The notes below the pieces were generated by a model. It saw only the letters and a program-made list of their open reading frames with translations, did no database searches and was not told the origin of the DNA. From Acidobacteria bacterium 13_1_20CM_3_53_8 (GTDB lineage Bacteria > Acidobacteriota > Blastocatellia > Pyrinomonadales > Pyrinomonadaceae), in assembly GCA_001920415.1 (NCBI GenBank), contig MNJR01000074.1, positions 1 to 49,909 of the forward strand: DNA of 49,909 nt. The letters are read 5' to 3'. A program made the position numbers and the translations under genes. Position 1 is the stretch's first letter; every line of letters starts with the position of its first letter. Shown here piece by piece: positions 25,639-34,555 of this stretch.

Positions 25639-26832
25639 CTATCCACTCAGGACGGGGTGCCGTCGAGCCTCAACCGATTCCCTCTTTAGCCGAGCAACCA
25701 GTTCCGGCAGTGATTGATAACGGAAAGTTTCCCCAAGATAATCATGTTCTTTCAGGACGGGATAGATGTGTTGCAACGCGTCTTGGCAGGGTCGCAGCAC
25801 CTGATTAGTCCAGAGGTCAATCAGACCGGCATCGGATGATTTCGGCTGGTATTGACAGAACGCATCTAGGTAAGAATCATCAATGGTCGAGTCGCGCCAA
25901 ATCATGACCGCCGAACTCGCGCCGTTGGAAAGGGAATCGCTTTGAATCAACTCATTGCCATGGTGCTTCAGTAGAGTCTCAACTATTTCCGGCTGGCGTA
26001 TGTTGACAAGCATCGCAGCCCACACCAGCCCGGCCAGCGCGTTGAGCCGACCGGATTCATTTGCAGGCTCGCGCCGTGACATTTCAACGCCACGCCACGG
26101 CGCATTGTTGAAAGGCAGAAAATTGGTTGGGGCAAAATAAATAGCGCGGCCTACGCCGTGCCAGAAGTAGTCAACTAGAAGGTCAGAGATTTCAGACAAC
26201 TGTCGGTCTATGATTTGAACCATCTGCGGATAAAGGTTGCGCGCAACCAGCCCCAGTGATTCGTATGTTGCCCCGATGTATCCCCGACGCGAGTTATCCT
26301 GACAAAGAGCAATAAACTGCTCTAACGCTCTCTGAATTTCGCTGGCAGGGCTCTGCGGATTGACTGTACCCAACAGACGGTTAGCAAACGCCAAACCCAT
26401 TCCAGCATGTAGCGCCGTCATACTAATTGCGGGCAAGGCGCTCGCATTCTCGCTGCGTAATAAATTTTGAGGAACCCCGTTCCGGGAATAGAATGTCTCC
26501 GCATAGTAATGCCCGACTCCCTCCATCGCCCAGACGGCGCGATACGCTCCCAGAGCGGAAGTCCGCTCAATCAGTTCGGTCAACGGAAGTGAAGTCCCTG
26601 ATGGAAGGCGCAACTCCGAATCCACATGTTCAAACAGGTCGAAGGCTTGCAGCTTGTTCCTGAACTCCTGCCAAACCACGCGGCTATCCTGCCCCGGCAT
26701 GAGAACTCTAAATGTTTCGGCTGATTGCTGCATTACGTTTAAAGCCATCCTCATCATGCCGCGCGGAGTGAATGCATCAAGGGTGATGGCATCGAACGTC
26801 CGGTCTACCATTGCTCTTTGCGGGCGATGCAC
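25639..26832 (-). CDS. DUF1702-like protein, copy 1, with apparent 5' frameshift
   Basis: 397 residues in this frame, clearly paralogous to the product at 36901-38256. Shared stretches include GAYRAVWAMEGVGHYYAETF, ISMTALHAGMGLAFANRLL, GYIGATYESLGLVARN, VDYFWHGVGRAIYF and FRYQSLPELVARL. The closest known resemblance from memory is DUF1702, a family of unknown function found in enediyne and other natural-product loci. The frame starts at a weak GTG; the missing N-terminal part is present upstream in another frame (see 26835-26920). Either the gene is broken by a one-base insertion, or there is a sequencing error or a programmed shift. Confidence 0.68.
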   Translation of the reverse strand: MHRPQRAMVDRTFDAITLDAFTPRGMMRMALNVMQQSAETFRVLMPGQDSRVVWQEFRNKLQAFDLFEHVDSELRLPSGTSLPLTELIERTSALGAYRAVWAMEGVGHYYAETFYSRNGVPQNLLRSENASALPAISMTALHAGMGLAFANRLLGTVNPQSPASEIQRALEQFIALCQDNSRRGYIGATYESLGLVARNLYPQMVQIIDRQLSEISDLLVDYFWHGVGRAIYFAPTNFLPFNNAPWRGVEMSRREPANESGRLNALAGLVWAAMLVNIRQPEIVETLLKHHGNELIQSDSLSNGASSAVMIWRDSTIDDSYLDAFCQYQPKSSDAGLIDLWTNQVLRPCQDALQHIYPVLKEHDYLGETFRYQSLPELVARLKRESVEARRHPVLSG

Positions 26833-26834
26833 CA

Positions 26835-26920
26835 GATTTGAAAGCCTCCGTCATCAAGCTATCGAACTGCTTTTCGGTCGCGCATGCGGCCCTGTGTGAT
26901 GTTTCTATTACTGGCTCCAT
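26835..26920 (-). other. Out-of-frame N-terminus of DUF1702-like copy 1
   Basis: From ATG 26920 (overlapping the end of the GMC gene) the frame reads MEPVIETSHRAACATEKQFD, then SLMTEAFKSG. That matches the tag-domain segment ATENQFNDLI...GAFQIGD of the paralogue at 36901-38256. Exactly one extra base between here and PQRAMVDRTFDAI (about 26825-26835) breaks the frame. The full-length gene would therefore be 25639-26920. It lacks the SWAMSLFG element seen in the other tagged proteins. Confidence 0.65.
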
Positions 26921-29900
26921 CCGAAGATGCTCGGATTGGTAGAAGCACCAACATTGAAATGACTGCGCTGCGGCGGCGCAGCCACTACGTCCGTGAGTAG
27001 AGCGCTCGTCTGGTCAAACCCGTATCTATCGAAGCGGTCCGAAACCTCTTGGTTATCCCAGAAACTGATGGCCGTTACCTGATTCGGGTCTGCCAGCGAG
27101 AGCAAAACAATCTCGTCTATGAAGCCTTCGGCGGGCTGTATGATGGTCGGTATCACCTGCTCGCCTATGATGTCAATTGCTCGTCTGGCCTGTCCGGGTC
27201 TGGCGGTCAACTCAATAATATGAGCGAATTGCAAGATGGGTGCCTGCCCCCCAGATTGAGGCTTGTATCCAGACCTTAGGGTAGTGTTGCCGGTTCTTGA
27301 TGTACTGGCGTTGCTGCCTTTTGTAGTCTGCCCTACAGTTCCCGTCAGCATTCGCTGGCCCAGCGAGAACATGTTAAGCGGATTCCTCATGACGCCGGTC
27401 ATTTCCCTCATCATGTTCCAAGGATTCATCAAGCTGACCATTCCCCCCATTATGTTACCGGCCATGTTGGTCATGGCGTTGACATCCTGACCGGAAGATG
27501 CCGACCCTATGCCGGGCATCATGTTAAGGATTTGGCGGGCGGCGTTAGCCATAGTGCCTGCCGAGCGATTGATGTAGGAGGACGTGCGCGTCCATCCACG
27601 GATTCTAGAGTTGGTAGAAGCCCCTACATAGTAGGGACGACGTTGCGGCGGCGCAGTCAAATTGTCTCTAAGCAGTTCCGTCATCTGGTCAAACCCACTT
27701 GAACTGAAGCGGTTGTACGCTTCCCGATTCGTCCAGAAACTGAGGGCCGTCACATGGTCCTTCTCCTCTAGCGCGAACAAAACAATCTCATCTATGAAGC
27801 CTTCGGCGGGCTGCATGATGGTCGGTATCACCTGCTCGCGAATGATTTGAATCACCTTCTTAGCTTGCCCGGGTCTAGTGTTCAGTTCCATGATGTCTGC
27901 GAACTGCGGCTCGTTTGTCCCAGCCCCTGACCGAGCGCCGTATGTGTCGCCATTTCCTGACTGACTGTCAGACATCCTGTTAGTCTGTGGGCGAGAAAAC
28001 GCTCCCACTCCGGCTCTTGCGTTGGCATACTGGCGAGAGGCTGCGGTCATCCTGTCGGCTGTGCGCTGAGCCAGAGCCATTATAGTAATCATCGGATTGG
28101 CCCCTAAGGCCGTAGGGCAGGCGCTGCCGTCGCCAATCCACACGCCCTTTATGTCACGCAGTTCGCCGTTAATATCAGCGACGCTCGTGGCTGGGTCCTT
28201 CCCCATACGGCAGGAGCATAACTGGTGCGCGCTAATCATCGGCTGCGCGCCATTGATGATGGGCTGTTTCATGACCGTCTGGATGTAGCTCTCAAGGTTT
28301 TGGCCTCGCTTCCAGATAAGCTGCTGGCGGACTAGGCTGACGAGAATCTCCTGCGCTCCGGCTGCTTCGTGAATGCGTATGGCCTCAGCCGTAGCGTGAT
28401 GAAAGTTCTTCTGGTCGGTTTCATCGCTAAGCTGATAGATGGCTACAGGGTTACCAGACTCGTCTATGGTAATCTGTCCGCTTCCCTTGTCTCTGAGAAA
28501 CCAGATAAAGGTGCTGATGTAAGGAACCTTTGTCATCATTTCCTTGTGCTGCCGCCCGTTGACCCAAGGAATCACAGAAGCCACAAATCCCGGCCCGAAT
28601 GCAGGAATCTCCATGTAAAAGCCAAAGCCGTCTCCGGTGTCTGTGAACTGCTCACAGTTAGTGGTCATAGGCGACCCCCACCACCCTTTTTGCTTCTCTT
28701 TATAAACGCCATAGACGGCCCCGCCCGGTTGCACGCGAAAGAACTTCCCAACATTCGGTCCCCCGATGCCGCTTCGAAGCAGCAGCGCTGGAGTTTCTAG
28801 CGACCCACAAGCCGCCACTACTTGAGTCGCACGAATGGTGAGCCTAATGCTACGGCCCTGCGGGTCGGAATAGGTCGCTGCGACTCCGGCAGCGCGGCCT
28901 TGCTCTACGAGGATGCAGTCGGCCCGGCAATGAACGATAATCTGCGCTCCATTCTGGTAGGCGTCGAGCAGGAAGGTTCGACGGGCGGTCTGCTTGCCGC
29001 CCGTTTGATCGCCGAAGCCTGTATAGCCAGCCATCAGCGGTTGGAACAGCTTCGGGTCCCAATTAACGAAGGTCTGTTTGCTGAGATAGCCGAGCTTCTG
29101 ACAGCCCTCTCTCATGCGCAGGTTTTGTGAGTTGAAGTAGGCGGTCTGTTGATTCGCCTGAAGGCGTTTCTCTACCTCGTCTATGTAGCGCCCGAAGTCC
29201 GGCGTATCTACTCCATCAAGGCCGTACTGTCGCGCCCAGTCCCGCCGAACCAAGGGAGGCGTGCGAACGCAGTTCATCCAATTAATCTCTGTGCCTCCGC
29301 CCAACGAACCTCCGGCGAGAAGGAGAACGTTGCCATCGGCGGTAGGAGTGGCACCGCCCTTGTACCAGAGATGCCTGTAGCCCCACAGTTCTAGCTGGTG
29401 GAAATCGGCGGCGTTGTAGTGGCCTCCGGCTTCGAGCACCACGACACGCAACCCTTGCTCAGCCATCCGGGCAGCGATAACAGATCCTCCGGCACCAGAG
29501 CCGACGACGCACACATCCGCCTCAAGCATCTGGCTGTCTCCCGAAGGCGTCAGCGTTTTAATCTGCTTGGGCCTATTGGGCGGCACGCTGACCGGCCCCG
29601 GATAGTTAAGAACTTCCCAGTTTGGATTCTGCCCGCGTGGAGAACCATAGGTCACTCTGTTCCGGTCGGGCACAGGATTTTCTGGAAGCCCGTAGGTCAG
29701 CAGCACGGTCTGCTTCTGGTAGAAAGCAACCCCCTGCGCTCCCTGCGGCGATGAGTTGGAGATCTGCGAGAGGATGTTTTCGCGCTGGCTCTGGGACGCT
29801 TTGACGAATCCCTTCGCTGCCAATCCGTCCAGAAGACCTACAAGGCCGTTATAGAGCTTCGGCGGGACATCCTCCTTCAAGTTCCTTGCGAGCACACAAT

Positions 29901-30030
29901 CAACTCCCAGGTCGGAAGCTGTGTGCGCCCAGAAACCCAGGGGGTCGTCTGTGATCTTGATAGAAGGAACGAAGGTATCACACAGCGCCCGCAGGACTGC
30001 GCGTTGGGTTTCGTTTAGTTCGGCATTCAT
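26908..30030 (-). CDS. GMC oxidoreductase with N-terminal gluconate-dehydrogenase-like domain and two C-terminal ABM domains
   Basis: 1040 residues from ATG 30030 (GAGGGTGG site). Residues 1-90 (ETQRAVLRALCDTFVPS) resemble the small-subunit or fatty-alcohol-oxidase N-terminal domain. FAD binding follows at about 170 (ADVCVVGSGAGGSVIAARMA, LAGGSLGGGTEINWMN), with a C-terminal GMC domain (SAHQLCSCRMG and GDGSACPTALGANP). Then come two copies of an ABM-type (monooxygenase/dimeric alpha-beta barrel) domain at about 715-820 and 930-1040. Both contain PTI(M/I)QPAEGFIDEIVL and APPQRxxxxVGASTN. Between them lies a Met- and Asn-rich hydrophobic linker (MAGNIMGGMVSLMNPWNMM). Inferred role: oxidation of a long-chain alcohol or lipid, with the ABM domains as binding or dimerisation units. 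Confidence 0.85.
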   Translation of the reverse strand: MNAELNETQRAVLRALCDTFVPSIKITDDPLGFWAHTASDLGVDCVLARNLKEDVPPKLYNGLVGLLDGLAAKGFVKASQSQRENILSQISNSSPQGAQGVAFYQKQTVLLTYGLPENPVPDRNRVTYGSPRGQNPNWEVLNYPGPVSVPPNRPKQIKTLTPSGDSQMLEADVCVVGSGAGGSVIAARMAEQGLRVVVLEAGGHYNAADFHQLELWGYRHLWYKGGATPTADGNVLLLAGGSLGGGTEINWMNCVRTPPLVRRDWARQYGLDGVDTPDFGRYIDEVEKRLQANQQTAYFNSQNLRMREGCQKLGYLSKQTFVNWDPKLFQPLMAGYTGFGDQTGGKQTARRTFLLDAYQNGAQIIVHCRADCILVEQGRAAGVAATYSDPQGRSIRLTIRATQVVAACGSLETPALLLRSGIGGPNVGKFFRVQPGGAVYGVYKEKQKGWWGSPMTTNCEQFTDTGDGFGFYMEIPAFGPGFVASVIPWVNGRQHKEMMTKVPYISTFIWFLRDKGSGQITIDESGNPVAIYQLSDETDQKNFHHATAEAIRIHEAAGAQEILVSLVRQQLIWKRGQNLESYIQTVMKQPIINGAQPMISAHQLCSCRMGKDPATSVADINGELRDIKGVWIGDGSACPTALGANPMITIMALAQRTADRMTAASRQYANARAGVGAFSRPQTNRMSDSQSGNGDTYGARSGAGTNEPQFADIMELNTRPGQAKKVIQIIREQVIPTIMQPAEGFIDEIVLFALEEKDHVTALSFWTNREAYNRFSSSGFDQMTELLRDNLTAPPQRRPYYVGASTNSRIRGWTRTSSYINRSAGTMANAARQILNMMPGIGSASSGQDVNAMTNMAGNIMGGMVSLMNPWNMMREMTGVMRNPLNMFSLGQRMLTGTVGQTTKGSNASTSRTGNTTLRSGYKPQSGGQAPILQFAHIIELTARPGQARRAIDIIGEQVIPTIIQPAEGFIDEIVLLSLADPNQVTAISFWDNQEVSDRFDRYGFDQTSALLTDVVAAPPQRSHFNVGASTNPSIFGWSQ

Positions 30031-30144
30031 CTTCCACCCTCTTTCTACGACTTCCCAGCGGCGATAGCCGTTGATGCTGCAATGGCAAGCGAGGATTGAC
30101 ACCGCTTCATCAACCAGCAGACTCGTTGAAGCTTCGTTAAGTAG

Positions 30145-30885
30145 CTAAGCGACCTGGCTCTCCTTGAGGACTACCCGGATGCAACGGTGTATCTTTGCCT
30201 TGAAACCTCGTGTCAAAACTCCTACCTGACCCTCCGGCAATGAAGGCCAAACCGGGAAATAGGAGTTGCCAGCGAAGCTCTGTATTCCTCTGGCCCCGGC
30301 GAACTTTCCAGTGCCTTGAGTGATAAGCTGGCAACTGGTCACCCAGAACATGGCCCCACCATCATTCAATAGAAGAAGCTTTGGAAGGGCTGCACCGACG
30401 GACACGATTGAGTTGCCGTCGCCGAAGTCAAAGCTGTTCCGGGCAAAGCCCACATCAACATTTGTCGCGTCCACAGGAAGCTGGCTGAATGGCTCTCGCT
30501 GTACCGGAGGCCACTTGAATGTTTCGCCAAGCACAGAGATATTGACGGGAAGCGCCGCCAGGATTTGGCTCCCCTGTAACTTCCTGCCGGAAAGCTCTGT
30601 CAAGTAACCGTCAGAGGCGAAATACGGAGTTTTGCCTGCGACGTTGACATCTGTCAGAACAACCTCGTCCTCGCTACAGAACACCAGGACTTGTTCGGCG
30701 GAGACGATTGAAAGTCGCGGGTACTCTATGCTGAGAGCGCCGCCAGAAGTGTTTGTCTGATTCTGTGTGCGTGGATAATCCACCACCGAATCCGGAAAGG
30801 AGTAATGGCTATGCTGACTACACCCACACAATTTGAGGTCGTCGCTGATTATGTCCCTGGTTGCGCCGGTGCTCTGTTGAGTCAT
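30145..30885 (-). CDS. Allene-oxide-cyclase/dirigent-like protein, tandem paralogue 1
   Basis: 246 residues, the most divergent of four adjacent related genes. It has QVLVFCSEDEVVLTD, a TPYFASDGYLTEL segment, SIVSVGAALPKLLLLNDGGAMFWV and ITQGTGKFAGARGIQSFAGN. The GTGK(F/Y)xGARG loop is typical of beta-barrel proteins related to allene oxide cyclase and dirigent proteins, which bind hydrophobic small molecules and steer their coupling. Unlike its neighbours it lacks the SVVxALDxI helical N-terminus. No signal peptide. A GAGGCGAGGAA site precedes the ATG. Confidence 0.6.
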   Translation of the reverse strand: MTQQSTGATRDIISDDLKLCGCSQHSHYSFPDSVVDYPRTQNQTNTSGGALSIEYPRLSIVSAEQVLVFCSEDEVVLTDVNVAGKTPYFASDGYLTELSGRKLQGSQILAALPVNISVLGETFKWPPVQREPFSQLPVDATNVDVGFARNSFDFGDGNSIVSVGAALPKLLLLNDGGAMFWVTSCQLITQGTGKFAGARGIQSFAGNSYFPVWPSLPEGQVGVLTRGFKAKIHRCIRVVLKESQVA

Positions 30886-31020
30886 TTCCTCGCCTCATTA
30901 TGGCGTTGCCGATTTCGTGCGCGTTGAGAATGGTCACGCTACCTTACAGACAAGCAGACCGAACGCGAACGAGGCGTTCTAGGCTCACACTGCGTATAGA
31001 CTTCTTTTACAGCCGGGGTT

Positions 31021-31971
31021 TTAGCTACGACGGCGCTTGCTTTTAGGCTGCCCGCCAAAATCCCGCTCCTCTTCGCCAAGCTCAATCGAAGCCTCGCTAT
31101 CTTGCTGCGCGGCTTCCCACTCGTCGCCGGTTCCTTGAGACTCCTCATAGGCTGGAGGTGAATCTTCACCGGATGACTGTTCGGCTACGTTATCCCTGAG
31201 CACTACCTTAAGGTAGGTGCCTATGAGAGCTTTGAAGCCAGCTCGCAGAAGCGCGATCTGCTCCGGGAATGCCGTGGGCCAATAGTCGAAATAGCCGCTT
31301 CCGACGTAGGTCGTCACGCCTCTCGCGCCTTCATACTTCCCCGTCCCCTGTGCGATGACACCGATGCTGCCTACCCAGAACTGTGCGCCGCCGTTACTCG
31401 TCCTGACGATCTTAGGCAGCGAAGGCCCGACCGTTACGAACGAGTCCACGTGGTCGTTGAAGAAGTAGGCTTGCTTTGAATAGCCGTGATTAGTCGTATT
31501 TGTATTATCTACGGGCGGCCTATCGAACGGTTGAACCTGTGTGGGAGGCCACGTTCCCGTCTCGCCGAACTTCGACGGGTCTACGGGAAAAGTTGTATCA
31601 ACCCAGCTTCCCGGTATTTCATTGAACTGAAGATCGGTCAGCGGGCCGTGCGAGGAGAAGTACGGCGCTTCGTCAGGCCCTTCGAGCTTGATATGTTCGT
31701 GGTTATTGAACGCCAGCACGAGTTCTACAGGGCCATTTGCGATCTTCGGGTATTCGATGTCACCGGGTTCGCTATACGATGCGAAGAGATCGTAGAGTTT
31801 GTCGAGCGCCTCCATCACGGCCTTGTTATCTTCAGCCGCTTTATTCTCCAAATCCTCGCGCAATTTGTCTATCGCCTTCAGTACGGCTTTGCTTTCTTCA
31901 CCCGCTTTAAGAGTTTGGCCGATTTTATCCAGCGCATCGACTAAGCTTTCGCTTCTGTTCTCGTTAGTCAT
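31021..31971 (-). CDS. Allene-oxide-cyclase/dirigent-like protein, tandem paralogue 2
   Basis: 316 residues, the longest of the four. An N-terminal helical part (SLVDALDKIGQTLKAGEESK ... AVLKAIDKLREDL) with a two-fold repeated ALDKL/AIDKL motif could be coiled-coil. The core has ELVLAFNNHEHIKL, APYFSSHGPLTDL, VGPSLPKIVRTSNGGAQFWV and IAQGTGKYEGARG. The C-terminus adds an acidic, disordered tail ending in a basic KSKRRRS. That tail is absent from the other copies and may serve docking. The SD site GAGG lies about 8 bases before the ATG. Confidence 0.6.
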   Translation of the reverse strand: MTNENRSESLVDALDKIGQTLKAGEESKAVLKAIDKLREDLENKAAEDNKAVMEALDKLYDLFASYSEPGDIEYPKIANGPVELVLAFNNHEHIKLEGPDEAPYFSSHGPLTDLQFNEIPGSWVDTTFPVDPSKFGETGTWPPTQVQPFDRPPVDNTNTTNHGYSKQAYFFNDHVDSFVTVGPSLPKIVRTSNGGAQFWVGSIGVIAQGTGKYEGARGVTTYVGSGYFDYWPTAFPEQIALLRAGFKALIGTYLKVVLRDNVAEQSSGEDSPPAYEESQGTGDEWEAAQQDSEASIELGEEERDFGGQPKSKRRRS

Positions 31972-32050
31972 TTTCTATGCCTCTATTGGAATCATGGTTA
32001 GAAGTGACGCTCCTCGCCGTTGCGACCTAGTCAAACCACCTGACTAGGTC

Positions 32051-32770
32051 TTAGGGAAGCACGTATTTGAAGTACGTAGTTACTTTCACTGGAAAGGGTT
32101 TCTTTAGCAGCTCAACCTTCTCCAGGTCATTGGCTGGCCAGTTCGGAAAGAAGGCACTGCCGTCGTGAACGGAAATCCCTCTGGCTCCCGCATATTTACC
32201 TTCTCCGCGCTCAATGACGCCGATACTGCCAACCCAAAACTGCGCGCCCCCGCTGCTCGGAGTAATCTTGGGCAGCGATGGCCCCACGGTGTAGAGAATG
32301 TCCGTATCGTTGAACTTGTACATCTGCTTTGAGAAGCTATGCTTCTCCACGTTTGTCGTTGAGATAGGCGGCTCGTTGTAGGGCATAAAGTTCTGATTAG
32401 CCGGCCATTCGTTAGCCATGCCAAAGTCAGAAAACTTCAGCGGGACGTTCGTTTCCATGTGAGTGCCCGGAATGGGGACGTGGTAAAGGTCGGTCAGTGA
32501 GCCGTCCGAAGAAAGATAGAAATCAAACTTCGGGTCTGGGGTGTCAGGCTCTCTAAGTCTGACTATCTCTTCGTTGTGGAAGGCCAGTACGTGTTCTTCC
32601 GGTCGGGTTGCGACAAACGGGAAATTGATGTTTCCTACGTAAGGACTAGGGTGCTCGACGAGAAGTTTGAGCTGGCCGATTATATCTATGACATCATCCG
32701 GCACTTTGTGCCCAAGGGCATCGCGGATTCGGTCGATAGCGTCGACCACGCTTTTGCTGCTGTCAGCCAT
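32051..32770 (-). CDS. Allene-oxide-cyclase/dirigent-like protein, tandem paralogue 3
   Basis: 239 residues from ATG 32770 (GGGAG at 8 bases; the ATG at 32776 is too close to it). N-terminal helix SVVDAIDRIRDALGHKVPDD, then EEHVLAFHNEEIVRL, FYLSSDGSLTDL, VGPSLPKITPSSGGAQFWV and IERGEGKYAGARGISVHDGS. The loop reads GEGKYAGARG, slightly different from paralogues 2 and 4. It ends right after KVTTYFKYVLP, so the barrel is complete. Confidence 0.6.
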   Translation of the reverse strand: MADSSKSVVDAIDRIRDALGHKVPDDVIDIIGQLKLLVEHPSPYVGNINFPFVATRPEEHVLAFHNEEIVRLREPDTPDPKFDFYLSSDGSLTDLYHVPIPGTHMETNVPLKFSDFGMANEWPANQNFMPYNEPPISTTNVEKHSFSKQMYKFNDTDILYTVGPSLPKITPSSGGAQFWVGSIGVIERGEGKYAGARGISVHDGSAFFPNWPANDLEKVELLKKPFPVKVTTYFKYVLP

Positions 32771-32850
32771 TTTCATATCTCCCTTCAGGTTAGTTAGTGG
32801 TTGATAGGAATTTGCTTTTCGCCGCTCCGTGATAAGATCGCGCTAACCTG

Positions 32851-33519
32851 TTAAGCTTGGTCGTCCTTGAAAACCAGCTTGAAATAGGCTGTAATCGCAG
32901 CCTCGAAGCCCGCTGCCAGGAGCTTGAACTGCTCTTCCGGCTGATCGGGCCAAATGGGGAAGTGAGCGCTGCCGACGTAGGATGACAAGCCCCTCGCGCC
33001 CTCGTACTTCCCCGTGCCCTGTGCGATGACACCGACGCTGGCTACCCACAACTGGGCACCGCCGCCCTTCAGCCTGAGAATCTTGGGGACGGAAGGCCCG
33101 GTTGTTACAAGCGAGCTACCGTCACTGAAAAAGTAGGCTTGCTTGGAATGGCCCAGGGGGTCTGTGTTTGTGAATAGCGATGGCGGCTGGTCGAAGGGAG
33201 CCGGCTGTGCGGGGGGCCACTTGTACGCTGAATCAAGCTTCGACGCATCAACAGCAAGTGATGTCCTGCAACTGCTCCCCGGTAAGACTCTGCCTTGAAG
33301 ATCGCTGAAGTAGCCTTGGTTCGAGAAATACGGGGTCGGTGTGTCAGTACCTTTCAGGGTGTGATGCTCCTTGATGCTGAACGCCAGAATCCGCTCTTTC
33401 GGCCCGATGGCAAGGTGCCGATACTCTATGACAGCCTCATCCGGCACTTTGTGCTCAAGGATATTGCGTATGTTGTCTAGCGCTTGGACTACGCTTTCGC
33501 TATTGATCTCGGTAGTCAT
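32851..33519 (-). CDS. Allene-oxide-cyclase/dirigent-like protein, tandem paralogue 4
   Basis: 222 residues, the shortest and first transcribed of the four. It has SVVQALDNIRNILEHKVPDE, KERILAFSIKEHHTL, TPYFSNQGYFSDL, TGPSVPKILRLKGGGAQLWV and IAQGTGKYEGARGLSSYVGS. A very strong GGAGGTAAAG site suggests high expression. A stretch of about 220 bases upstream (33520-33740) holds no gene, so a promoter for the four-gene group may lie there, but I could not identify clear -35/-10 boxes. Confidence 0.6.
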   Translation of the reverse strand: MTTEINSESVVQALDNIRNILEHKVPDEAVIEYRHLAIGPKERILAFSIKEHHTLKGTDTPTPYFSNQGYFSDLQGRVLPGSSCRTSLAVDASKLDSAYKWPPAQPAPFDQPPSLFTNTDPLGHSKQAYFFSDGSSLVTTGPSVPKILRLKGGGAQLWVASVGVIAQGTGKYEGARGLSSYVGSAHFPIWPDQPEEQFKLLAAGFEAAITAYFKLVFKDDQA

Positions 33520-33740
33520 TCTTTACCTCCATTCAAGTTTTATTGCGGCGCGGCTCTCAAGAGCGCTGTTGTTCGCCGTACACTGGTCTCAGAAATCAAG
33601 GCAAAATAGGCCCTGCTTAAGATCGAGTCGCCGCGCGCTACAACCCAGTGCTACTTCACACGAAGAGCATCTGCGTGTTTCGGAGGCCGTTAAGTTCATC
33701 GAACGAGTCCAGAAGCAAGGTCATTACAACGAGCCGTGTT

Positions 33741-34475
33741 CTAGACTTTGATCCTGTCTCGAATCTCTTCGAGAACCTCTATCTGCCGTTCGTCGTGCTT
33801 GAACTTCTCTCTCGGATAGCGATCCAGCACCTCGTAATAAACGCGAATGTATTTCTTGTCCTCTTCATCCAGCTTGTGTATCACCCACTTCCCACCTGTG
33901 TATTGGGCATACTTCGGGTACTTTGGTTTTTTTCCTCCATCCGTGCCCCCCTCCCATTTTTTCTTTGGCACGGCGGTCTCATCAAGGCTCTGGATGAACT
34001 CTGCCACCTTCCAAGCGGTGTAGGCTGTGTCAGTCAAGTCGTCTGAAACAAGCTCCTCCACTTCTGGAAATGCGACCTCATAATCGCGCTTAATGAACAA
34101 GACTTTGTATCGCACGAGTTTGAGCATGTCGTTGTCGCTTAAGTCTCTGTCATTCATGTTGTTCGTCTCCTTAGGGATTGTTTGGGCAGCATCCTCTTTG
34201 GCGCTGCCGTCAGTTACACAAGTACTTCTGCTACTAGTTGACTCGTTACGGTTGTGCGGAGTTTCGTAGGGCAGAAGGGTTGTCCTTCCCGCTATCACGT
34301 CCATCCCATCATCGGGCACGCTTTGCCTTCCCTGGATAGTCTTGACAAATAACTCCATGCCATAAACGAAGACCGTCAAGGGCAGCATCATCATCTGGCC
34401 GAACAGCCATATCACGCCGTTCGAAGATCGCCCTGCGGCATCGCGCTCCTGATTTCTTTCATACCAATTGCTCAT
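33741..34475 (-). CDS. Unknown protein with N-terminal membrane-associating segment
   Basis: 244 residues. Residues 18-50 (NGVIWLFGQMMMLPLTVF, then VYGMELFVKTIQG) form a hydrophobic/amphipathic stretch similar to the N-terminus of the product at 24062-25537. A low-complexity Ser/Thr/Asn-rich linker follows. Residues about 110-244 form a charged domain (DNDMLKLVRYKVLFIKRDYE, TAYTAWKVAEFIQSLDETAV, KYIRVYYEVLDRYPREKFKH). I do not recognise a family. The layout suggests a membrane- or granule-attached adaptor. Confidence 0.6.
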   Translation of the reverse strand: MSNWYERNQERDAAGRSSNGVIWLFGQMMMLPLTVFVYGMELFVKTIQGRQSVPDDGMDVIAGRTTLLPYETPHNRNESTSSRSTCVTDGSAKEDAAQTIPKETNNMNDRDLSDNDMLKLVRYKVLFIKRDYEVAFPEVEELVSDDLTDTAYTAWKVAEFIQSLDETAVPKKKWEGGTDGGKKPKYPKYAQYTGGKWVIHKLDEEDKKYIRVYYEVLDRYPREKFKHDERQIEVLEEIRDRIKV

Positions 34476-34555
34476 TCACCTTGCTCCTATCACGATGCGG
34501 ACAATTGCGTGATGATTAAGCCTTGATCTGGCAAATTAACGCCTCGCTTTTTCTG

